From: an uncultured Lachnospiraceae bacterium
GTDB taxonomy: Bacteria > Bacillota > Clostridia > Lachnospirales > Lachnospiraceae
Assembly: GCA_900548905.1 (NCBI GenBank)
Contig: URMK01000019.1
Span: 38,544 to 102,543, forward strand
DNA length: 64,000 nt
Reading direction: 5' to 3'
Part shown: piece after piece, positions 26,280-34,992 of the stretch
Layout of the letters: each line of letters opens with the position of its first letter
Position numbering within the stretch: the stretch's first letter is position 1
The notes under the pieces: generated by a model
Told to the model about the DNA's origin: nothing
Seen by the model: only the letters and a program-made list of their open reading frames with translations
Database searches by the model: none
Position numbers and translations under genes: made by a program

Positions 26280-26555
26280 ATGGGATTAATGGATCTTTTC
26301 CGAAAGAAAACGTCTGGGGATATAGCAAAAGACCGCCTGAAATTATTATTGGTATCCGACAGGGCCAGTTGTTCTCCCGAAATCATGGAACAGATAAAAA
26401 ATGATATTATAGAAGTCATTTCCAAATATATGGATATCGATCCGCAGGGTCTGGATATCCAGATTACCGAAACGGAATCCGAATCCGGCAACGGGGTGGT
26501 GCCTGCGCTGTTCGCCAACATCCCTATCAAGGATTTGAGACACCGTTCCAAATAG
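26280..26555 (+). CDS. minE: Cell division topological specificity factor MinE
   Basis: A 91-residue protein that stimulates MinD ATPase. The N-terminal membrane-targeting segment starts MGLMDLFRK. The anti-MinCD helix (AKDRLKLLLVSDRA) and the C-terminal topological domain (IMEQIKNDIIEVISKYMDID) are both present. Last gene of minCDE, followed by a clear terminator. Its presence next to minD suggests an oscillating Min system. Confidence 0.95.
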   Translation: MGLMDLFRKKTSGDIAKDRLKLLLVSDRASCSPEIMEQIKNDIIEVISKYMDIDPQGLDIQITETESESGNGVVPALFANIPIKDLRHRSK

Positions 26556-26566
26556 GGAAAAAGAAT

Positions 26567-26621
26567 ATCCCCGCCGGAATCCGCTCTTTCAGGGCACAGA
26601 GGTTCCAGTGGGGATTTTTTT
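26567..26621 (+). terminator. Terminator of minCDE
   Basis: ATCCCC-GCCGGAA ... TTCCAGT-GGGGAT stem followed by a run of seven T, starting 11 bases after the minE stop. It separates minCDE from the convergent LplC gene ending at 26620. Confidence 0.8.
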
Positions 26622-27522
26622 ACCCTTTCACGGATCCGATCATCATCCCCGTGGCAAAATATTTCTGTACAAACGGATAGACACACATAATAGGAAGTAC
26701 GGCTATCATCATTGTAGCAAGCTGCAGGGAAGTGGAACTGACGCCGCCCATATTGGCAAGATCCGCAATACCGGAATCTGCGGCCAGATTTTCCAGGGTT
26801 TCCTGCGATTTAATCATTTTAACAAAAAGGAAGGAAAGGGTGTTCATTTCCTCATTCTTCATGTAAAGCATGTTATCATACCAGGAGTTCCAGTTGAAAA
26901 CAGCGGTAAAAAGCCCCACTGCCGCCAGAACGGATTTGGACAGGGGAAGGACAAGCTTAAAATAAATTGTCAGTTCCCGCCCTCCGTCAATCCGAGCGGA
27001 TTCAAACAGACTTTCCGGAAGCCCCTTGAAAAAGGAAATAAATATCTGTGCATAAAATGCATTAAAAACACCGGGAAGTATGTAAACCAGAAAATTATTG
27101 ACCAGCCCCAGGTTCCGGATAGTTAAAAATACCGGGATGATTCCGCCGTTAAAAAACATGGCAATCAACAGCAGGAGCATATAGAATCGGCGGAATTTCA
27201 GATAAGGCTTGCTGGCCGCATAAGCGAACATGGATGTGACCAGCAGGCTTAAAAAAGTAGCGAGCAGCGTGCGCAGCGCAGAAATCCCAAAGGCTTTCCA
27301 GATGGAACTGTTTTGAAACGCCTGGCTGTAATTATCCAGCGTAAATTTGCGGGGCCAGAAATAAATCCCTCCCATCATAGCGTCCTTACCGTCATTAAAG
27401 GATAATATCATTGCATTCCAGAACGGAAAGGCCATGATAAATATAAGGATGGCCAGAAGCAAATAAATGAGAATATCGGCAGCGCCGAATTTCTGCCAGG
27501 GCTTATGTTCATCTTTTTTCAT
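26620..27522 (-). CDS. Sugar ABC transporter permease, LplC type
   Basis: A 300-residue permease with six membrane segments, the EAA loop LFESARIDGGRE...LPLSKS and the typical end PFVQKYFATGMMIGSVKG. AGGAGG lies 6 bases before the ATG. Last gene of the alpha-galactoside operon, 10 bases after the LplB-type partner, and convergent with minE. Confidence 0.9.
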   Translation of the reverse strand: MKKDEHKPWQKFGAADILIYLLLAILIFIMAFPFWNAMILSFNDGKDAMMGGIYFWPRKFTLDNYSQAFQNSSIWKAFGISALRTLLATFLSLLVTSMFAYAASKPYLKFRRFYMLLLLIAMFFNGGIIPVFLTIRNLGLVNNFLVYILPGVFNAFYAQIFISFFKGLPESLFESARIDGGRELTIYFKLVLPLSKSVLAAVGLFTAVFNWNSWYDNMLYMKNEEMNTLSFLFVKMIKSQETLENLAADSGIADLANMGGVSSTSLQLATMMIAVLPIMCVYPFVQKYFATGMMIGSVKG

Positions 27523-27532
27523 GTCTGCCTCC

Positions 27533-28489
27533 TTAAAAATAACTTTCCCCTGTTGTCGCCTTGCTCACCGCATTTGCAGACAGGAGCAGGATGGAAGCCA
27601 CAACGGACTGCAATAGCCCGATCGCGGTAGCATAGGAAAACCGGGCCATGGATATGCCGGTTTTCAGCACATAGGTATCCAGGATTTCTGCCTTAGGCTG
27701 GTTTAAAGAATTCATCAGATTATAGCTGATATCGAAGTTAGAGCCGCCGCGCAGCAGATTCCCTATATTGATTATGAGCAGGACCATAACCGTAGGCAGG
27801 ATGGCCGGCATGGTGACATGGAAAATCCTGCGCAGCCTTCCGGCGCCGTCCATTACGGCTGCTTCCGTAACCTCCTGATCCACATTGGACATCGCCGCCA
27901 GATAAATGATAGAGGAGTAGCCCAGGTTTTTCCAGATATCCAATGAAATGGATATCCCCCAGAACGCCTTTGGTTCCCCCAGGAAAAAATAAGGTTCCTT
28001 CAGAATACCAACAGATATCAGGAAACCGTTTATGAATCCATTCTGCGGAGACAGCCAGGTTATTGCCATCAGGGATATTACCGACCATGATAAAAAATAA
28101 GGGAAATAGCTCACTGTCTGCGCCAGCTTTTTAAAACGGGCGTGTGTGACCTCATTCAGCAGCAGCGCAAAAAGAATCGGCAGCGGTATGGTAAAAAATG
28201 CTTTGATTACGGACAGGCCGATGGTATTCCAGAGAACCGGAAGAACATTGGGATCCGTAAAAAAGGCTTTAAAATGCTTGAGGCCGACCCAGGCGCTCCC
28301 CAGTATCCCACTGTTCATCTTATAGTCTTTAAACGCTATCTGTAACCCGAACAGAGGAAACAGATTAAACAAAATCAGTGCTGCCAATGCAGGAAGTACC
28401 ATGAACTGCAGTTCCCGCTGCTTCCACAGCTCCTTCCAAAAGCCTTTGGAAGAAGCCTTTCTTTTTACAGAAGTCTCTTCAGGACTCAT
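27533..28489 (-). CDS. Sugar ABC transporter permease, LplB type
   Basis: About 318 residues. After a hydrophilic N-terminus comes the LplB signature (FPLFGLQIAFKDYK, then GILGSAWVGLKHF) and the EAA loop VTEAAVMDGAGRLRR. The ATG at 28489 is chosen because GGAGGTG lies 6 bases upstream, while a frame extending 24 codons further would run through a stem-loop and touch the previous stop. It partners the LplC-type protein encoded 10 bases downstream. Confidence 0.9.
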   Translation of the reverse strand: MSPEETSVKRKASSKGFWKELWKQRELQFMVLPALAALILFNLFPLFGLQIAFKDYKMNSGILGSAWVGLKHFKAFFTDPNVLPVLWNTIGLSVIKAFFTIPLPILFALLLNEVTHARFKKLAQTVSYFPYFLSWSVISLMAITWLSPQNGFINGFLISVGILKEPYFFLGEPKAFWGISISLDIWKNLGYSSIIYLAAMSNVDQEVTEAAVMDGAGRLRRIFHVTMPAILPTVMVLLIINIGNLLRGGSNFDISYNLMNSLNQPKAEILDTYVLKTGISMARFSYATAIGLLQSVVASILLLSANAVSKATTGESYF

Positions 28490-28509
28490 ACTGCCACCTC
28501 CGTTTTTAT

Positions 28510-28536
28510 GGGAAAGGCCTTTCCCGGGCCTTTCCC
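28510..28536 (-). terminator. Intercistronic stem-loop between binding-protein and permease genes
   Basis: Perfect 10-bp inverted repeat GGGAAAGGCC / GGCCTTTCCC with a short loop, between the binding-protein stop (28558) and the LplB start (28489). No T-run follows, so it is more likely an mRNA-stabilising or processing hairpin than a full terminator. Confidence 0.7.
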
Positions 28537-28557
28537 TGCCCTTATACGGGCATCCTG

Positions 28558-30237
28558 TCATTCAGATAAACCGAGCGCTTTCCAATACTCGCTGTTTTGG
28601 GTAAAATAGCTGCAAAGCTGATCGACGCCGGATTTGTTCATATCACTTATAAATTTATCATAAGCCGCCTCGAATTCCGCATCGCTGTTTGTCACGATTA
28701 TGGCCGCGGCGCCGGATTTCCAGGTATCAAAGATTTGTTCCCTGAGCACCAGCTCATCCGTATCAGTGAGCGCATATACCAGATCCGAGAATCGTTCATT
28801 CTGCTGATGAGGCGTCATGATTTCAAAATCCCTGAGTGCGCCGGGATAGCTCTGATAGGTATTGTGGGCTCCGTATACAATCGCCCAGGTGGAGGTCAGC
28901 CAGGCAAAATCATAGTTGTAGACTCCCAGCTCCTTCTGTAGCTTTTCCATGCTTTCCCGCTCTGTTTCAATCTTTAATTCCGTCTCCCTGGGTCTGCCCT
29001 GTTCATCCTTTTCCCAGGTCAGTCCTTCCAGGCCGTAGCGCTGCAAAAGCTGCCCTTCATCACTTAACAGGAAAGCGATATATTTCAGGCAGCGGACAGG
29101 ATCCTTTGCATCCTTTGTGATGAACACACCGTCATATCCTGTGCTGAAATAATCGTCGTGGATCTTCAGTTCTTCCGAATTTTTTCCTTCCGGCATAGGG
29201 AATTCAATCGTTTCATAGACCATCTGATCCATAATGCCGGTCATCTGGAGAAGCGACCAGTAATAGCCCACATAGCTGATGATGTCCTGTTCTTTCATGG
29301 AAGCATGCTGCTGATCCGTCTTGTACGCGAACATTTCCGGATTGATCAGCCCGCTCCGGTACCAGTTATTGTAGGTTTTCAGCGCTTCCTTATAATACGG
29401 CTGCATGAAAACCATCTCCACCTGATCGCCGTTATAATGAAAGTAATTATTATCCGCGCCATACATTCTAGCCAGTACATTTAACAGGGAACTGGAATTC
29501 CACGGTGTATTAATCATGTAATCCCAAATGGGATGATTGATTTCCGGATGTTTTTCTTTGATCTGCAGAACAACATTTTTATAATTTTCCAGGGTACTCA
29601 CATCTGGCCGTCCCAGTTCATCATATAAATCCTTGCGGATGGAAAAGCTGACCGGCCCCCTGGAATTAAGAATCTGGTCGCCGTATTTGTTTGCATCACC
29701 GTAAAAGCTTGCCACACAGTAGAAATTGCCGTCCGCCTCCTGATAGATCTTGTCCATATCCTTGGGAAGTACCTCATAGAATTCCGGATAAGACTTGTCT
29801 GCCAGTTCATTTAACGGCACGGCAAATCCCTGGTCTACAAGAAGGGAACGCACCGGGCCGTTGGCTGCTGTAATAATGATATCCGGCAGCTTTTCACCGG
29901 AAGCCAGCAATGTATTGATTTCTGTGTTATCCGTGGTGGTCGCATACTGCATTTCCACAGTCACGCCTGTCAGTTCCGTAATCCTTTGGGAAACGGGATC
30001 ATCCCCCCACTTCCAGTCCGCCGGCATCGCCACGGAATTCTTGAAAGCGGTTATCGTAATTGGATCCTCTTTCGTTTCTCCGCCGGGTGTGCTTTCCTCC
30101 CCTGCTTCACTGCCCGTTGCTGCATCGGCAGGTACGGATGTATCTTTGGACCGGTTCCCGCAGCCTGCCAGGCTTCCGGCAAGCATAATCATTGCGAGGG
30201 CTGCTGCTGCATATTTTCTGTTCATTCCTTTCTTCAT
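28558..30237 (-). CDS. Sugar-binding lipoprotein, LplA-like
   Basis: A 559-residue solute-binding lipoprotein. The signal peptide has lipobox SLAGC with lipidated Cys26 and an acidic linker, followed by an LplA-type binding domain (ITAFKNSVAMPADWKWGDDP, VTVEMQYATTTDN). Third gene of the operon GH27, small Cys protein, binding protein, LplB, LplC. It probably binds alpha-galactosides such as raffinose-type sugars or galactomannan fragments; this is inferred from the adjacent GH27 gene. Confidence 0.89.
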   Translation of the reverse strand: MKKGMNRKYAAAALAMIMLAGSLAGCGNRSKDTSVPADAATGSEAGEESTPGGETKEDPITITAFKNSVAMPADWKWGDDPVSQRITELTGVTVEMQYATTTDNTEINTLLASGEKLPDIIITAANGPVRSLLVDQGFAVPLNELADKSYPEFYEVLPKDMDKIYQEADGNFYCVASFYGDANKYGDQILNSRGPVSFSIRKDLYDELGRPDVSTLENYKNVVLQIKEKHPEINHPIWDYMINTPWNSSSLLNVLARMYGADNNYFHYNGDQVEMVFMQPYYKEALKTYNNWYRSGLINPEMFAYKTDQQHASMKEQDIISYVGYYWSLLQMTGIMDQMVYETIEFPMPEGKNSEELKIHDDYFSTGYDGVFITKDAKDPVRCLKYIAFLLSDEGQLLQRYGLEGLTWEKDEQGRPRETELKIETERESMEKLQKELGVYNYDFAWLTSTWAIVYGAHNTYQSYPGALRDFEIMTPHQQNERFSDLVYALTDTDELVLREQIFDTWKSGAAAIIVTNSDAEFEAAYDKFISDMNKSGVDQLCSYFTQNSEYWKALGLSE

Positions 30238-30273
30238 TTGATTCCTCCCGGGGACATCCCCCTACAGCGGACC

Positions 30274-30462
30274 TTAAAACAGACTACAGCCCGCATCCTT
30301 AAAAAATTGTATTTTATCCTTCAATATTTCTTCGCTTACACCGTAGTACCGGGCAAAACAGGTAATGCACAGACAGGAGTCCGCCTCCCGGTCTACCAGT
30401 CTCCTGTAAAGCCCGATTTCATCATGCTTCAGCTTCCTTCCGCACTTTTTACATTCCGGCAT
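30274..30462 (-). CDS. Small Cys-rich (zinc-ribbon-like) protein
   Basis: A 62-residue protein with CKKC (Cys4, Cys7) and CLCITC (Cys30, Cys32, Cys35) plus Cys59, a spacing that fits one zinc knuckle. It is charged in between, with no membrane segment. The ATG at 30462 is chosen because AGGGAG lies just upstream; the longer frame has no such site. Encoded between the alpha-galactosidase and the binding-protein gene in the same direction, so co-transcribed. I do not recognise a named family. A small regulator or RNA/protein-binding factor is conceivable. Confidence 0.75.
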   Translation of the reverse strand: MPECKKCGRKLKHDEIGLYRRLVDREADSCLCITCFARYYGVSEEILKDKIQFFKDAGCSLF

Positions 30463-30500
30463 ATCCGCTCCCTTCTTTTTATATACTATGCCGGCCACTC

Positions 30501-31673
30501 CTATAGCTGGCGGGAAGCCGGCCTGCCGGTCCAAATCAGCTTGACTTTATATAAACGGCAGTCATGTGCCGGTACACGGGCGCGGTAGAAATCACGGAAA
30601 ATCCCCATATCCTCGCCGGTGAAAACGTCGGTGAACTGCAGACTGCAGCCGCTGGAGATATCAATCCCCCAATTATAAAACTCACTGGGGATATTGGCTT
30701 CCTGATCCCCGAAATTAAAATATCCCGCTACATAGTTTCCGTCTGCCAGATGTTTCAGGAGGACAATATGCTCCTGTGCACATTCCGGACGCTGAAGTGC
30801 CTGTCCATGGATATAGGGAGGACGTACCTCCGGATCCTGATCGATTGCCAGGAGTTCCCGATTGGTCAGAAGCGCCAGCGTATCCGGGGAAAGATCCCGC
30901 ACATCCGCTCCTATCATCAACGGTGCGGAAAGCATACACCAAAAGGCAAAATGCTGCCGGTATTCAATATCACTGCAGCCGTCCGCGCCAAGGGCCATAC
31001 AGCCCTTTCCATGAAGTCCCACAATCAGCATGTCCAAATCATTGAAGCAGCCGGGTGCCGTATAAGGAAGATTGGAAAGCTGGCTCAAGGCAATATTTTT
31101 CATGGACTGGTATGAATCCATGATGTCGGTTGTGGAACGGAACATATGCGCCCCGATGGAACGGATCCATTCCGTAGTATTGTCCTTCCCCCAATTGCAG
31201 GCGGAAAACAGGATATCCCTTCCGGCGGCACGGAGCGCCATTCCCATCCGGTTGTACAGCATCGGGCCGTCTGCAAGAGCGGGACGGAAGCAATAGTCAT
31301 ATTTGAGATAATCCACCCCGATATCGGCAAAGAACCGGGCATCCTGGAACTCATGCCCGAAGCTTCCCGGATAACACATGCAGGTCCGCACGCCCGCGCA
31401 GGAATACATTCCGAATTTCAGCCCTTTGCTGTGGACATAATCCGCAACCGCTTTCATGCCATTAGGGAATTTGGTATAATTAACCTTCAGCCTTCCCTCC
31501 GCATCCCTTTCCCGTTCAGCCCATGAATCATCGATTACCAGATATTCATATCCCGCCTTCAGAAGTCCCTGGTTGACCATAGCATCCGCAGTTTCCATGA
31601 TTGTTTTCTCATCAATTTTGTCCATAAAAGTATTCCAGGAATTCCACCCCATCGGTGGCTTAGTAATCAGCAA
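30501..31673 (-). CDS. GH27 alpha-galactosidase
   Basis: About 391 residues. The N-terminus KPPMGWNSWNTF is the GH27 hallmark. DYLKYDYC contains the nucleophile Asp, and RSTTDIMDSY a candidate acid/base Asp; FNDLDMLIVG follows. It hydrolyses terminal alpha-1,6-galactosides (melibiose, raffinose, galactomannan side chains). No signal peptide, so cytoplasmic. A TTG start at 31673 is preferred: AAAGGGG lies 10 bases upstream, the family begins about here, and the predicted promoter at 31703-31732 lies inside the longer frame that would begin at TTG 31772. First gene of the alpha-galactoside operon. Confidence 0.9.
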   Translation of the reverse strand: MLITKPPMGWNSWNTFMDKIDEKTIMETADAMVNQGLLKAGYEYLVIDDSWAERERDAEGRLKVNYTKFPNGMKAVADYVHSKGLKFGMYSCAGVRTCMCYPGSFGHEFQDARFFADIGVDYLKYDYCFRPALADGPMLYNRMGMALRAAGRDILFSACNWGKDNTTEWIRSIGAHMFRSTTDIMDSYQSMKNIALSQLSNLPYTAPGCFNDLDMLIVGLHGKGCMALGADGCSDIEYRQHFAFWCMLSAPLMIGADVRDLSPDTLALLTNRELLAIDQDPEVRPPYIHGQALQRPECAQEHIVLLKHLADGNYVAGYFNFGDQEANIPSEFYNWGIDISSGCSLQFTDVFTGEDMGIFRDFYRARVPAHDCRLYKVKLIWTGRPASRQL

Positions 31674-31702
31674 TATGCCCACGCCCCTTTCTTTATTCCT
31701 GT

Positions 31703-31732
31703 ATGATAGAACTAATGTTAGCAGATAGACAA
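31703..31732 (-). promoter_or_regulatory. Promoter of the alpha-galactoside operon
   Basis: Minus strand: TTGTCT (31732-31727), 18-base spacer, TATCAT (31708-31703). Transcription would begin near 31696, about 23 bases before the TTG start of the GH27 gene. Confidence 0.55.
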
Positions 31733-31754
31733 GGCATAATCCACGTATTATTGT

Positions 31755-31779
31755 TGCAAATTGCTGTAGCAATGTTGCA
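31755..31779. promoter_or_regulatory. Candidate AraC operator palindrome
   Basis: TGCAA-A-TTGCT, GT, AGCAA-TG-TTGCA: nearly perfect inverted repeat with one unpaired base. It lies between the GH27 promoter (31703-31732) and the divergent AraC promoter (31795-31823), about 20 bases from each -35. This is a good position for a regulator that activates one side and represses the other. Confidence 0.6.
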
Positions 31780-31794
31780 GTTTTTCAGATTTGG

Positions 31795-31823
31795 TTGTGG
31801 AGGGGATGTGAAAATGATATAAT
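31795..31823 (+). promoter_or_regulatory. Promoter of the AraC regulator at 31848
   Basis: TTGTGG (31795-31800), 17-base spacer, TATAAT (31818-31823), 24 bases before the ATG. AGAGAGG precedes the start by 7 bases. Confidence 0.65.
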
Positions 31824-31847
31824 TTTTAATGAAAGAGAGGCATTCTT

Positions 31848-32678
31848 ATGTTATATTCCTGGCCCGTTCATGTATCTTTGGAAATTCATCACTGCGGGAG
31901 TGAGCATTGCCTTCCGGGGCACAGCTACGGACCTGCGGTGCGCCACCATTACCTGATCCATTATGTTGTTTCCGGAAAAGGTGTTTTTTGTATGGAAGGA
32001 AATACGTACCATCTGTCGGCGGGACAGGCTTTTTTGATCCCTCCGGAAAAAATGATTTCATACCGGTCGGATGAGGAGGATCCCTGGATTTATTCCTGGA
32101 TAGGCTTCAGCGGAGAAGGATGTGAGGGACTGCTTTCCAATATCGGCCTTTCCTGTGAAACGCCGGTTTGCGACAGCATCAATTCCCGGCAGGCGGGCAT
32201 CTATATGGATGCACTCCAGGCGGGTGCTGAACTAAAAGACGGCCGTGAATATGCGATGCTGGGGAATTTTCTGCTTTTCCTTTCCGCACTGGATACCAGA
32301 AGCAGGGAGGAAGAAAAGGAATCCCTGAGCAACTACGCGGCGAAAGCAACCGAATATATTGCACGGAATTATGCATATGACATTTCGGTGGACGATGTCG
32401 CGCACCATGTGAATATCAGCAGATCCCACCTTTTCCGTATTTTCAAGGAACAGCTGGGCGTCTCGATCCAGCAGTATCTGGTGAACATCCGGATTTCCAC
32501 CGCGGCGGACATGCTGTCCACAACGGATTATTCCATTCAGGAGGTCTGTTTTTCCTGCGGATTCAAGGACTGTAATTATTTTTCTAAAGTTTTCATAAAG
32601 CAAAAAGGGCTGTCTCCGACCCAATACCGGAATCAATACAGGATCCGGCATTATGGTTATAATTCCCAGCCGGGATAA
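31848..32678 (+). CDS. AraC-family regulator of the alpha-galactoside operon
   Basis: A 276-residue regulator with an N-terminal cupin sugar-sensing domain (HHYLIHYVVSGKGVF, GQAFLIPPEKM) and a C-terminal AraC domain (SVDDVAHHVNISRSHLFRIFK and IQEVCFSCGFKDCNYFSKVFIK). The layout matches MsmR/RafR-type activators of alpha-galactoside operons. It is divergent from the GH27-transporter operon with a palindromic candidate operator between them, so it very likely controls that operon and perhaps itself. Confidence 0.9.
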   Translation: MLYSWPVHVSLEIHHCGSEHCLPGHSYGPAVRHHYLIHYVVSGKGVFCMEGNTYHLSAGQAFLIPPEKMISYRSDEEDPWIYSWIGFSGEGCEGLLSNIGLSCETPVCDSINSRQAGIYMDALQAGAELKDGREYAMLGNFLLFLSALDTRSREEEKESLSNYAAKATEYIARNYAYDISVDDVAHHVNISRSHLFRIFKEQLGVSIQQYLVNIRISTAADMLSTTDYSIQEVCFSCGFKDCNYFSKVFIKQKGLSPTQYRNQYRIRHYGYNSQPG

Positions 32679-32863
32679 GCATATTCCGTTATACAAAATG
32701 CATTGGTAAAGCAGAAATCCTATGTTATGGCCGTCGGGTCCGTTTCCGATTTTCCCGCCGCTTAGAAAAACTTTAGAGAATAAAAACGTATAATGGAAAA
32801 AAACGGGATACCCGGACATACTTTCGTAGTATGCGTACATAACCAGTACAGATAGGAGAAGAT

Positions 32864-33493
32864 ATGAAAAGAAATCGTAACCGCCCGGAAGGTTGGCGCA
32901 TTTCCTTCGCTGCGCATAAAGAAGTGATTCAGAAATGCAGAAAACGATGGATACTTTGTATCATGCTGCTCTTCACACTTACGGCAGGCTGCGGCAGCAA
33001 CGTCTCCGGGACCGGTACAGCACCCGCCGTGACAAGCCCTTCCCTGACGCAGGAAGCTTCGGACGCTGCCGCATCTTCCTCCGCCGCACAAACCAATGCC
33101 GCCCCCGCCGGAGAATCCGCCGCACCGCTGCGGGAAACCACCTCCCAGCTGGCCGGCAGCGCCGATCCCGATTCCCTGTTTTCGGGCGCCGATCTGGAAG
33201 GCTTTTTTATAGAATCGGCCGACGGCGGATTCCGCATATCCGTGGTTACCAAAACCTATGACAAAGCCACCGGCCTGATCGAGGTGTCCTCCGGGGACGA
33301 GGAAGCCGCCGTAAGCTACAGCAGCTCCACCCTCTTTCAGCGTCTGGAAATGGACCGTGCCACACAGACAATGAACTCCCTGAAAAACATAGCCTCCTCC
33401 GACCTCTCCAAAGACGACAACCTGCTGGTATTCGGAACCCAAAACGGCAGCGGGTGGCAGGCGGACAGAGTCATTGCCGTCCTTTGGAAATAA
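32864..33493 (+). CDS. Hypothetical lipoprotein with Ala/Ser-rich linker
   Basis: A 209-residue predicted lipoprotein of unrecognised family. It has an unusually long basic N-terminus of about 27 residues before the hydrophobic stretch, then lipobox LTAGC with lipidated Cys43, an Ala/Ser/Thr/Pro-rich linker (about 44-95), and a small C-terminal domain (residues 105-209) with mixed alpha/beta character. AGGAG lies 5 bases before the ATG. A TATAAT at 32789-32794 could be its -10. It ends one base before the convergent aminopeptidase gene. Function unknown. Confidence 0.65.
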   Translation: MKRNRNRPEGWRISFAAHKEVIQKCRKRWILCIMLLFTLTAGCGSNVSGTGTAPAVTSPSLTQEASDAAASSSAAQTNAAPAGESAAPLRETTSQLAGSADPDSLFSGADLEGFFIESADGGFRISVVTKTYDKATGLIEVSSGDEEAAVSYSSSTLFQRLEMDRATQTMNSLKNIASSDLSKDDNLLVFGTQNGSGWQADRVIAVLWK

Positions 33494-34939
33494 TTATGCC
33501 CTCAAGCCTTCCCCTGCGGAACCAGCTGCTTCCTTCAGCATAAAATACAGTGACGTCACTCCGGCCCCGGTAGCCCCCTTCGATTCAAAAGCAAAAGAAG
33601 GCGTATCACACCAGGCCGTGCCTGCGATATCCAGATGGATCCAGGGCTTTCCTTCACAGAACTCCCGGATAAACAGCCCTGCCGTTATCGATCCGCAGCA
33701 GTCAGCCCCTATGTTTTTTATATCCGCCACATCGCTCTGTATCATTTTCCTGTGTTCCCTGCCAAAGGGAAAGCGCAGGTACTTTTCCGCGGAATGGACA
33801 AGCCCTTTCTCAAACATCCGGTAAAAGGAGTCGTCATCGGACATGGATCCGGCAATGGTATACCCCAACGCGTTCCAAACCGCCCCGGTAAGCGTGGCGA
33901 TATCCACAATCCTGGTAATGTTCTCTTCCCGTATCCCATAGCTGACCGCATCGGAAAGCACCAGCCGCCCTTCCGCATCGGTGTTGAGGATTTCAATGGT
34001 CTTTCCTCCGTAGCCCGTGATGACGTCACCGGGAAGGAAAGCGGACTGAGAAATCCGGTTCTCGCACAGAGGCAGGCAGGCGGTCACATTCACCTTCAGC
34101 TTTGCCGCAGCAGCCGCATGCATGGCTCCGGCCGCCGCCGCCGCACCGGCCATATCCCCTTTGATGCCCGCCATAGACTTGCTCCCTTTCAAACAGTAAC
34201 CGCCCGTATCACAGGTGACCCCTTTTCCGATAAGGCCGTACACTTCCTCACTTTCCGGGTTTCCCCGGTAGCGCAGGATCAGGAGGCAGGGCGGATACTC
34301 GCTGCTGCCGCCGATCCCATACAAGGCCTCCATGCCCATAGCGCGCAGCTGTCCGTACACCAGTGTCTGGGCTTCTATTTCCACATCCTGTACAAAACCG
34401 GTAATCCGCCGGTCAAAATCCATGGGCCGCAGGTGATTCCCCGGCGTGTTCACCATATCCCTGGCAAACCGGATTCCCCTCACCAGCTCCTCCGCTTCCG
34501 CAAGAAGCCCCTCCATATCCTCCAGACCGCTCACCCGTTCCAGCTGAAAGCGGCAGGGCGCGCCTTCTTCTTCTTTTCCGGAAAAGGAATAGCTGTAGCT
34601 TCCCAGTTCAAGGCCCAGCACACTCTGGGTCACCGCATCCCTTCCCAGGGCATCTATGAACCGTGAAATATCCACGGAACATTCCTTCACCTTCCATTCC
34701 CTGCATTTCGCTGCCGCTGCCGCCAGGATTTCCTTCACCTCCAGAAGTCCCAGCTCTTTTTCCCTGCCGCAGCCCACCAGGAGGAAGGCCTGCCCCGGAT
34801 GAGGCACATACAGGGTTTCCAGATACTTCCCTTCAAACACCTCTTCCAGCCCCAGCCGGTAGCTCCGGATATGCCCGTCCTTTTCCCAGGCAAAATCGAT
34901 AAAAAAATGAGCATTCTTTCCTTCTGTTATACTTACCAA
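33494..34939 (-). CDS. Leucyl aminopeptidase (peptidase family M17)
   Basis: A 481-residue cytosolic metallo-aminopeptidase that removes N-terminal residues from peptides. The two-metal site is intact: GKGVTCDTGG (Lys and Asp), KGDMAG (Asp) and the family signature NTDAEGRLVLSDA (Asp, Glu, catalytic Arg). CDTGG replaces the usual FDSGG, a mild variant. The N-terminal domain is less conserved. The start is TTG with GGAGG 8 bases ahead. It follows the YitT-like gene by 53 bases and may be co-transcribed with it. Confidence 0.92.
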   Translation of the reverse strand: MVSITEGKNAHFFIDFAWEKDGHIRSYRLGLEEVFEGKYLETLYVPHPGQAFLLVGCGREKELGLLEVKEILAAAAAKCREWKVKECSVDISRFIDALGRDAVTQSVLGLELGSYSYSFSGKEEEGAPCRFQLERVSGLEDMEGLLAEAEELVRGIRFARDMVNTPGNHLRPMDFDRRITGFVQDVEIEAQTLVYGQLRAMGMEALYGIGGSSEYPPCLLILRYRGNPESEEVYGLIGKGVTCDTGGYCLKGSKSMAGIKGDMAGAAAAAGAMHAAAAAKLKVNVTACLPLCENRISQSAFLPGDVITGYGGKTIEILNTDAEGRLVLSDAVSYGIREENITRIVDIATLTGAVWNALGYTIAGSMSDDDSFYRMFEKGLVHSAEKYLRFPFGREHRKMIQSDVADIKNIGADCCGSITAGLFIREFCEGKPWIHLDIAGTAWCDTPSFAFESKGATGAGVTSLYFMLKEAAGSAGEGLRA

Positions 34940-34992
34940 TTCCTTTTCCTCCCCTTAAGAACCGTCCCGTTTTTAACCGTTCCGGCCGCATG

